Assembly (NCBI GenBank): GCA_027946365.1
Contig: JAPEUQ010000022.1
Span: forward strand, 372,001-436,000
DNA: 64,000 bases
Direction of reading: 5' to 3'
Source: Kalmusia sp. IMI 367209
Lineage: Eukaryota > Ascomycota > Dothideomycetes > Pleosporales > Didymosphaeriaceae
In this document: one piece after another, positions 56,490 through 64,000 of the stretch
Layout: each line of letters begins with the position of its first letter
How positions within the stretch are numbered: position 1 is the stretch's first letter
Program-made: the position numbers and the translations under genes
The notes under the pieces: generated by a model
Told to the model about the DNA's origin: nothing
What the model saw: the letters and a program-made list of their open reading frames with translations, nothing else
Database searches by the model: none

Positions 56490-57300
56490 GCGCAGTGGCG
56501 AAATTCCACCTCCACAAAGGTTAATTCGCGTCCTCGAGACTGCACGTAAACGCACGGTAATTGCAGCAGCGGCGCCTAACGGGACGCGCCGCTTCCTTCC
56601 GCATTCGAGCTTACCGTGTTCAAATGACGCGTGATCAATGTAACGTGCGTCCCTGCGTAGCGAGACGCACGGTGTGGCTAGACAAATAAGGGGTACTTTG
56701 ACTAGCAGCTAACACATCATGTACACAGCGAATACTGCCGTAATTCTTTAAAAATAGTCTGCTGTAGCTAATGTTAAATGTCTATGATCTACTCTTTCCT
56801 GAAGTTACCTTCGCATCGTTGCTTCTAAGCCTGATTTTTTCCGCACCTTCTTTTGTTGCATAACAGGGTTCCCTTTGTGCAGCGCTAACGTTAATCATTT
56901 ATCGCTCTATATTTTTATAGCATAGCCTTATCCAAGCCTTAGAACCTCCCTCTAATTCTGAGAAGGCATCATTAGCCTTGCGCACGCTGTCGCGGACAAA
57001 TTCATGCCGGGCTGCCATGTTGATTGGTACTTCCAGCGAAAGCGAACCACTAAACCCAGCTAATACAAGATGACTCCGCGGGTAATCTACTCTTATTCTA
57101 GGCTCTGCGCATCGCACACGCGCTCCGGCTCAGGGTTGGGAGCAGCATAAGGACTCAGCCACGGCTCTTGTTTAGTCAGCCAACACGTATCCGGAGCCTT
57201 GGCTATGCCTCCCGTCAACCAACTCGATTCTCTGAAAACACCTGAATTCGCCACCCTACAAAGCTATAGCAGGAGCGGGTCGCCCGTCCTCCCTGCTAGC
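56490..57300. repeat. diverged repeat, copy A (inverse of 61605-62820)
   Basis: Reverse complement of the sequence at 61605-62820. It is clearest over 56641-57120, where TCCCTGCGTAGCGAGAC and the stretch ending in a Tyr-Lys-Asn-(Ile/Leu)-Glu-Arg-stop frame match. CTAGCAGGGAGGACGG marks the far end of both. The shared minus-strand frame (56899-57117, SGSLSLEVPINMAA) suggests a relic of a coding element. Copy A has lost roughly 400 bp relative to copy B. Confidence 0.65.
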
Positions 57301-58100
57301 GGCGGCAAATTATAGAGAGCTTTAGGAACACGGCCACCTTTCCTGCTACGCGATCGAGACAAATTTTCCTCTCTATGTAGCGAGACACGGTAACTGACCA
57401 AAGCCGGCGCTAAAAGTAGGGTTGCTCGTACACACATAAGAGGGGGTTATGCTTTGGCACTGCTCCATCAGAAACCATGTACGAAAGATTGCTACTGGCT
57501 ACCACCACCTACGCCCTCTCGCGTCGCCCAATGTCAGGTACCTACAGGCGAGAATATGAGATTCGCTACGGAGAAACTACATAGGAAATTCATGATCTTC
57601 ATATATCAGTCTGGGACCTCCCGGATCTGTTGGATCATGTGTTCAGGTTGTGCCAAGCCTCTCCATGGAAATCAGGGTCCTCCATACCCTCGAAGTAAGG
57701 GCCATTGCCATCGGGATCGACTTGTTTGAACGTAACATTCTACCGTACCTTACTATCGCTTACTATATTACCATGGCGAGTAATATCCGTAACCTCAAAT
57801 GCCTCTTGCTCGAGGTACATATTAATCATCAGGTCTCTACGACCATTTAAAGGCCACTCTAGGAATCATTGATACCCATGATTGCATGGTGAAGCGGCGT
57901 ATTCCCCTCGTTATCCTGTGAGTTTGGATCAGTACCATGAGAAAGAAGCATCCCCTGTATTTCTATCTTTCCTTCCATTACATACGATAATGCCGTCCGA
58001 CCAGCGCTATCTCCTGAATCAATCTGTGCGTGCTGAGCAATGAGAACTTTTACTATTTCTGTATTCCACTCCTAGTTGCGTGTAGCAGTAGCGTTTTTCC
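57301..58100. other. intergenic, with decayed tail of the HET-ankyrin gene at 57859-58100
   Basis: From 57859 to 58100 the minus strand still encodes ankyrin-like sequence (GKTLLLHATRSG, then SAGRTALSYVMEG and GNTPLHHAI). A TGA and a one-base deletion separate it from the upstream gene. The rest shows no gene. Confidence 0.6.
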
Positions 58101-60224
58101 TCAACTATCTCTTGCATTCACGTTAGCTCCATTGTTGATGAGCAGCTTTACGATATCAATACACCCGTTCTCCGCTGCATACGACAGCGGCATCCGACCG
58201 AGATCATCTCTCAGGTTGAGCTGGGTATTGCGTGCAACAAGGAGTTTTGCCAATTCTGTTTTGCCTTGCTTCGCTGCGTAGATTAACAGCACCTGGGCGG
58301 CGGTGTCTCTTGAACCCATGTCCATGGCTTGATCCATGTATCGCTTCACCAAAGCTGTGTACACGTTCTCTGTAGGATATGACAGCAGAGTTCGAGTTGT
58401 AAAAAGCTTCACCAGCCTTACATTTCCTTCCCTGATCGCATGTAGTATTGATGAAAGACCAGAACTGTCTCTTAAGTGTGCGTCGGCGTTCCTCTCCATG
58501 AGTAATTCGACCAATTCTGTGTCTCCCTTCGGCGCTGCATAGGACAGCGGTGTCCGACCAAGGCTATCTTTTGAGTCCGCGTAAACATTAGGTCGAGAAA
58601 GGAGAATCGCAGCCGCTTTTGCACTCCCGTTTTCAGCCGCATATGATAACGGAGTTCGGCCAGTATCATCTTGTGAATCGGGATCAACATCGGCCCGTGC
58701 GCATAGCATCTTCGAAATATCCGTATACCCGTGCTGTGCGGCATATGAAAGTGGTGTCCGTCCATTATTATCCTTGGAATCTGCATCGTTCTGGCCGTGA
58801 ACTGTATGAAGAGCACAGAGGATTTCCGTCACGGCTAGAGAGCCGTGCTCTGCAGCATGAGAAAGAAGGGTCCGGCCGGCATGATCTTTCGATCCAACCT
58901 CTATGGCACCAGCACTAGCCGATATAACCCATTCATATCCATGTCCCTCTGTGATAGCCTTCAACAGCAGGGCGTAAATTTCTGCTGATGTCCATCGTTC
59001 CATTCCACGTCGCAAGGCCGCAAGAATTAGTTCGCCGTTATGCTCGTTTTCCCATTTGAGGAGTTTCCAACCATATTCAGTGTTTAACGCGGATTCTATA
59101 TTGTCTTCCCTCAGGAGGACCCTGGCAATCGCATATTGTTCTTTCTTCAATGCCTCATTAAGAACCGCGAGGTCAAGGTGGCTTAAATTTTGATGGAACT
59201 TCATCAAATTCCAATCAAGGAAGTCGTAGGATGAAAGATTCGCTTGCCCACGGGATAAGAGAAAGCAAACAGTACGCTGAATAACTCTTTCAATCGTCGT
59301 TGTAGGCTCGTAATCGATCTCCAAGGCGTCTTCGGCGCAAACATCCTCAGATATACCCAATAGAGCGTAAACCATGTCTCGTTCATCAGTAGCCCCACTT
59401 TCTCTGAATTTCAACAAGAGAGTGCGCAGATCCCGCTTTTGGGCCCACCAAGATTCGTTTCGTGAAAACCCGGGCATAATATCCAATACGGCCTGGCAAT
59501 GGGCGTTTGTTTGTATCCTAAGCAAAGATGCAAATTGAGCAAATACGTGTGCGGAGACATTTTTCTTGCCGCAGAATATTCGAGCCGCCCGCGCACTGGC
59601 AATTTCTTGCAAGATCCAGATCCTGCGGAACCAGGGTCGACCTAAGAGCTCGTCTAGACCTTTTTGCACTGGTAGCGCCTCACCAGCATCGCCTCTTGAG
59701 TATAGGTCATGCTGTATCCGACCCTGCACAGAAGGTCTCCAGTCACCCTCAACATCAAGCTTAGCCTTCTGAATCTCAATCATGGCGTTTAGAGTTGCGT
59801 CTGTTTCTGGTGTACTTTCACCTAACCACACATAAACTTCCAGTGCCTCTTGATATATGTTCTTCATTTGCCCGACTTGATGCTTCCGCTCACGAGGGTC
59901 CTCTTGATTGATGCAGATGGCGTCAACCCATAATTGTTGGGATTTATCTTCAGAACGAAGGTGTCTCAATGCAGAGAAGAGATTTTCGGTGATGGATATC
60001 GTGCATCCATTCAACTCCATTTCAGCCCTCTTTTCCTGTCCTCCCCACGTATAAGATAGCGCGATATAATCGATGCGCTTTTGCTCTCGATCATGGGCGT
60101 TTTGTGGTATCCATGACACCCAAAGCTGGCCTCGAATAGGTTCATTGAAGTAGCCTTTGTAAAGGGTAAGGAGCCGAAAGGTATTTTTCTCGTGTTGAAT
60201 GGACGAATTCTCATATAAGGGCAT
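58101..60224 (-). CDS. HET-ankyrin protein, C-terminally truncated
   Basis: Single-exon gene of 707 aa starting at 60224. The HET domain begins near residue 52 (IDYIALSYTWGG) and continues with LWVDAICINQED, VYVWLGE, RPWFRRIWILQE and MVYALLGI. A helical linker follows, then ankyrin repeats from about residue 450 (GRTLLSHAAEHGS, GRTPLSYAAQHGY and others) to the end. There is no NTPase domain, so it is of the HET-6-like rather than NLR type. The frame ends at TGA 58101-58103 inside an ankyrin unit. More ankyrin-like sequence lies beyond it, so the protein is probably shorter than its ancestor. HET domains trigger incompatibility cell death in fungi; the partner is unknown. Confidence 0.88.
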   Translation of the reverse strand: MPLYENSSIQHEKNTFRLLTLYKGYFNEPIRGQLWVSWIPQNAHDREQKRIDYIALSYTWGGQEKRAEMELNGCTISITENLFSALRHLRSEDKSQQLWVDAICINQEDPRERKHQVGQMKNIYQEALEVYVWLGESTPETDATLNAMIEIQKAKLDVEGDWRPSVQGRIQHDLYSRGDAGEALPVQKGLDELLGRPWFRRIWILQEIASARAARIFCGKKNVSAHVFAQFASLLRIQTNAHCQAVLDIMPGFSRNESWWAQKRDLRTLLLKFRESGATDERDMVYALLGISEDVCAEDALEIDYEPTTTIERVIQRTVCFLLSRGQANLSSYDFLDWNLMKFHQNLSHLDLAVLNEALKKEQYAIARVLLREDNIESALNTEYGWKLLKWENEHNGELILAALRRGMERWTSAEIYALLLKAITEGHGYEWVISASAGAIEVGSKDHAGRTLLSHAAEHGSLAVTEILCALHTVHGQNDADSKDNNGRTPLSYAAQHGYTDISKMLCARADVDPDSQDDTGRTPLSYAAENGSAKAAAILLSRPNVYADSKDSLGRTPLSYAAPKGDTELVELLMERNADAHLRDSSGLSSILHAIREGNVRLVKLFTTRTLLSYPTENVYTALVKRYMDQAMDMGSRDTAAQVLLIYAAKQGKTELAKLLVARNTQLNLRDDLGRMPLSYAAENGCIDIVKLLINNGANVNARDS

Positions 60225-60401
60225 GGTAGTCGGAATGATTTGTTATGGGACCAACCGTGATCTTTGAACGTGGAAGCCATTCCAGAAGAGAGGATGAGGA
60301 TTTCATAAGAAGCTAGGAACTAGGCAGCAAGTAGCCTTCTAATGGTTGACCCGCCCCTCACTCCCACGAGGCTGTATCCTCTCACAGGCTCTATACCTCC
60401 A

Positions 60402-60535
60402 GTGAGAGTGGTTTGCGTCTTCCGGTGAGAGGGTTTACGTCTTCCGGTGAGAGGGTTTACGTCTTCCGGTGAGAGGGTTTACGTCTTCCGGTGAGAGGGT
60501 TTACGTCTTCCGGTGAGAGTGGCTTGCATCTTCCG
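60402..60535. repeat. 22-bp minisatellite, about six units
   Basis: Four identical 22-bp units (GTGAGAGGGTTTACGTCTTC plus CG; 60425-60512) are flanked on each side by a diverged 23-bp unit containing GTGAGAGTGG. It lies about 180 bp upstream of the HET-ankyrin start codon, in that gene's promoter region. Confidence 0.88.
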
Positions 60536-61604
60536 CACCAGGGGATTTAGTATACGGATATTTACTCTTGCGAGAGAGTAATATCGGTATTTGTTGATAA
60601 CAGAACAGAGTGGACCGGTGACGTTTGCAAGCTGGAGTTGACCGGGCCATATTTCTCAGCCTCCACTTGAGCACTGCTTCGGGCTGGGCAAGCTTTCATG
60701 GTTCTGGAGGGTTGGGCCCGCTTGCTATTGGCGAGTTTCGCTGTAGAGTGCTTTCAGATAATATGCATTGCTGCAAGGCCGCTTCAGTCTTTCGCGAATA
60801 AAAAGGCTTAAGCGCGCCAATGGCGAGCTGGTCGACCTCGACCCTGCAGCCTTGCGATCTGTCACGTGAGCATCTTCTCGCTTTAGGAGCTAGTTGTAGC
60901 TAGTGTCTTAACCGGAAGATTATCACTCTCTCTTCTTCTTACAATGCCGAGACTAGCTCTCTATCAGTACTACCGAATGCACTTTGATTGTCACTCTTTA
61001 TATCTTCATCGCGACATGATCCAACCAACCATGTGCCAACTCAGCCTTACCCATGCATCTGGTTAATCAACTCGAAACATCTATGGAATTCGCCACTTTA
61101 TAATGCGAGAGGCGTTAATAATCGCTTAAAGAAATAATATTCAAGGTTTGAGTGGTTCTAAACACCGTTGTACAGGCCGTAGTGCCCGAAATTAGTTCCT
61201 GTAGTAGTAGGGTCCGCTTTAGAATGCTCCCGTCTTGTCTGACGCGCCAAAAACATCAACTTAGAAAAGGTACCAAGCAAGTTCTTCTTGAATTTGCTTT
61301 TTGCTATCGACAGAATCTGTCGGCAGGCTGCATGGTGCCGTTTTGATTTCACCAGAAGGCTCACACGGCCAATTAATAATATTAGTATGGACAGCTAGTA
61401 GCTAGAAGGGCTGGGAATAGTAAGTGCAGCACATGCGGCCTTTTACTACGCTTGATAGTAAGAAGACAATTTGATATTTGAACGCCTAATGTTCACTTAA
61501 ATAAACCATTACCCTAGAAACGCACTGGTAGATTGCTTACATATCACTCGGGTGTCAATTCAGGAGTATAGATCAGTGTTAATACTCTCTATACTTTATC
61601 TGCC
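60536..61604. other. intergenic, no gene recognised
   Basis: About 1.07 kb between the minisatellite and repeat copy B. Frames of up to 68 codons show no recognisable features. Confidence 0.4.
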
Positions 61605-62820
61605 CTAGCAGGGAGGACGGCTGACCCGCACCGTCCAGAACCTTGCGCGGGACGCGATGGTTTGTAGATATGGCTGAAGAAAAGAGTGCTGTATGCAGCT
61701 GTAGATGGTGTAGGGTCTTGCCAAGCATGGCCACCATGAACAACCTAGAACTCCTCGCGGCCCTCCTAGATAAAATGAAGCACACCTCTACGGCCCTAGA
61801 GATTGCAGTGCTTCATGAATGCTCCGCTGGTTATTTGGCCGTACGATAGCTGTATCGTCTGAGCATGCGGGGTCTTCCCACCTTCGTATGTGTTCGCAAC
61901 AATAACGTGCTGCCTGTGGCACTAAACCTACTCGCCGAGGCGCAGGCTTCGATTTCGAGTGCTGCTCCCACTCTATCTGACCATATGTGTTCCCCTTCAA
62001 CGAGCCAAGACTAGATCTCGGTTGCTGCTTGGTCTAGGAATCGGCGCCGGTGGACTCGAGAAGCATGAGAACGCAGTGGGCTTGGTTAGGTCTTTCGTTT
62101 GGCCAGCGGAGGGGGCGATGGCCAGGCGACACAATGGTATGTCTCTACGTTACAAAGTAGTTATCGCTGTGCGTGGATCGCTTCTCGAAATGTACAACAA
62201 GATGGCTGGTTTCGACGCTGGAAACGCGCCGGCTGGACTGACGAGCGCCGATGCTCAGAGGGTCTTGGCACTGCTCCCGATCTTGATTCGGATGAGTGAT
62301 ATTCCGAACGCTTGTGCAATTTGCACAGCCACACATTCCACGGTAAAATACCCGCGGGTGAATGGTGTAAGACGTACGGGGTTATCTCGCATTAGCCCGG
62401 ATCAGTGGTTCGCTTCCGCTAGAGGTTCTAATCGACATAGAGGCCCTGTATGAAATTACGTTCTGCATCACGCATAGGGCTGACAATGACTTCCTACCGC
62501 CAGTAGGAGGCTCTAGGGGCTCGGAGAGGTCATTCTACAAAAATCTGGAGCGGTAAGGGTTAAGGTTGGCGCTGTAGAAAGGGAAGTCTGTTACGCCACA
62601 GAAAGAGGTGTTGTACAAATTAGGCTCGGAGGCGAAGATGCGAACGTAATATTAAGGAAAAGTAGATTAAACATATCTAAGATTAGCTGCAGTGGATTAT
62701 TTTATAGAATTATTACAATATTTATCATGTACATAGGTTTTGCAGTTGCTGAAAGTCAAAGTGCCCCTCATCTGTCTCGCCATACAGTGTGTCTCGCTAC
62801 GCAGGGATGGACCTTAGTCG
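61605..62820. repeat. diverged repeat, copy B (inverse of 56490-57300)
   Basis: Inverse copy of the repeat at 56490-57300, longer and including about 700 bp missing from copy A. Plus-strand coding-like pieces (61737-61849, 61959-62453) and a frame ending YKNLER-stop near 62560 suggest a decayed gene or transposon. Frames change often and no family is recognised. Confidence 0.6.
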
Positions 62821-63626
62821 CACGCCAGCGCACGTCCCACCCACAACACTGACGCGCGACTTTTCGCGCGTTAACTTCAATCTGCCTTTACACCACTATG
62901 CGACGCGCTATACTGAAAAAAATTACGGGCAATCAGCGTAACAGATGAAAGTTATGTACGAAGATGCGTCAAACGATTATGTTACTAGATAACGAAAGCA
63001 ACAATGTAAACGCGCTGATGTGCGACCTTTCTACAGTATGGCGGATCTGCAGACGGGGGCCAAATGAGCTAGGTCAAGCGCAGAAGTCGATCGATTAATG
63101 AGTGGGCTAAGACCTAGGCCGAGGCCGGCTTGATACAAGGCTCGGTCCATCTCAACCACCTTTTTCTGTTTTCGAGGAAGCGCAGTTTCAGCAGGTGTAA
63201 AGTCTTGAATCTGCGAAAGCCGTGAGGGGTAAGGTTGCTGTCGGCAGTGCTAGCAGCCCAGGCTCTGCGAAGTTTGTTCGCGACGCCACTGCAATTTGCA
63301 GTTTCAGACCTGATGAAAGAGAGACACGTTAAAAACAGGACAAGAGTCGTCGCAGTCGTCGCCGGGCTTTATATGCGCAGGGCAGAAAGCGCACGCACAA
63401 GCAGCGCTCATTGGTGGTCGTGTTGCGGCGTCTGTGGATTGATTAGAGGACGCGAAGCGAGCAGCCGTATCGGAGCGCACTCTCGTCCCAAGGCAGCATG
63501 TCTAAAAGAGGGCAACCAGGCTGAGAGAGCGACCAGGCTGAGAGAGCGACACTTTTCTGCCTGCCTTCGTTTTTCTGAACACCTCTCGAGCACCTCTGAC
63601 CTACCTGTCTTTACTCGCGCACGAAG
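62821..63626. other. intergenic upstream of the phosphorylase-domain gene
   Basis: About 0.8 kb containing CpG-rich words and no supported frame; presumably the promoter and 5' leader of the gene at 63627. Confidence 0.4.
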
Positions 63627-64000
63627 ATGGCCTCCGGCAACCGACTTAGCTGCAGCAACTACCACGTCGCGTGGATATGCCCCGTCGCCGACGTCGAGCT
63701 CCTGCCCGCGCGCTTGATGCTGGACGAAGAGCATCCAGCCCCGCCTTACGACACGCACTTCGACGACAACACGTACATTTGCGGATCCATTAGTGGCCAT
63801 ATGGTTGTCGTTGCGACCTGTCCTCAGGGAGAAACGGGCAACGTTAACGCCGGGCGCTTGACGGGGTCGCTGTTTAAGACGTTTCCCAACATCCGTATGG
63901 CAATACTGGTGGGGATCGGAGGGGGCATTCCTCGTCCGGAAGTCTCCGAGGATTCTCTCAAGAATGTGCACCTTGGAGACGTCGTGGTGGGATGGCCCGG
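63627..64000 (+). CDS. phosphorylase-superfamily (PNP_UDP) protein, cut by window end
   Basis: The first 124 codons or so of a gene that runs off the window. From ATG 63627 the frame is open to base 64000. Early residues read YHVAWICPVADVELLPAR, the usual N-terminus of fungal purine/uridine phosphorylase-like domains. Then come NTYICGSISGHMVVVATCP, GETGNVNAGRLTGSL, and MAILVGIGGGIPRP followed by HLGDVVVGWP. In fungi this domain is commonly the N-terminal module of NLR-like proteins with NACHT or NB-ARC plus ankyrin or TPR repeats. That would fit the island here, but the downstream part is not in the window. Confidence 0.85.
   Translation, partial: MASGNRLSCSNYHVAWICPVADVELLPARLMLDEEHPAPPYDTHFDDNTYICGSISGHMVVVATCPQGETGNVNAGRLTGSLFKTFPNIRMAILVGIGGGIPRPEVSEDSLKNVHLGDVVVGWP

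Noticed and set aside
60402..60535. CRISPR-like array
   Set aside because: The units are directly contiguous with no spacers, and the host is eukaryotic. It is a minisatellite.

Overview
The window is nuclear DNA of a filamentous ascomycete (Pezizomycotina). Genes are interrupted by short spliceosomal introns, mostly 44-82 nt. There is a Zn2Cys6 regulator, a fungal iterative PKS-NRPS, and several HET-domain proteins. Nothing seen fixes the genus. No rRNA, tRNA or CRISPR was recognised.

Region 1 (1.36-14.96 kb) is an aromatic-catabolism cluster of seven intact genes. They are an MFS transporter, a salicylate-hydroxylase-like FAD monooxygenase, a Zn2Cys6 regulator, a gentisate-1,2-dioxygenase-type double cupin, a fumarylacetoacetate-hydrolase-family enzyme, an aldehyde dehydrogenase and a stilbene/carotenoid-cleaving dioxygenase. 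They read as a route from stilbene-type cleavage to aldehyde, acid, hydroxylated acid, ring opening and hydrolysis. Three divergent promoters and one single promoter serve all seven genes, and each contains CGGGGAG or GGGGAGATA.

Region 2 (15.6-24.4 kb) is gene-poor. It has an AT-rich, RIP-like tract, a 0.9-kb element with long terminal inverted repeats flanked by TA, a possible nucleoside-phosphorylase-like gene, and a CorA-like membrane protein gene with a damaged or unresolved 5' end.

Region 3 (24.4-42.0 kb) is a secondary-metabolite locus: a hybrid PKS-NRPS (KS-AT-DH-MT-psiER-KR-ACP-C-A-T-R), a divergent P450 and an MFS exporter. The synthase is complete in domains, but its frame is broken by five apparent single-base insertions, all in linkers or at the extreme C-terminus. 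The P450 and the exporter are intact.

Region 4 (45.1-64.0 kb) is an island of NLR/HET-type recognition genes. A head-to-head pair encodes HET-NACHT-ankyrin-ZZ and HET-NB-ARC-TPR, each with a near-identical repeat array. A truncated HET-ankyrin gene follows, and the N-terminus of a phosphorylase-domain protein runs off the end. Between them lie a sterol-dehydrogenase-like gene with two apparent single-base insertions, two minisatellites, and a diverged inverted pair of repeats that brackets the HET-ankyrin gene.
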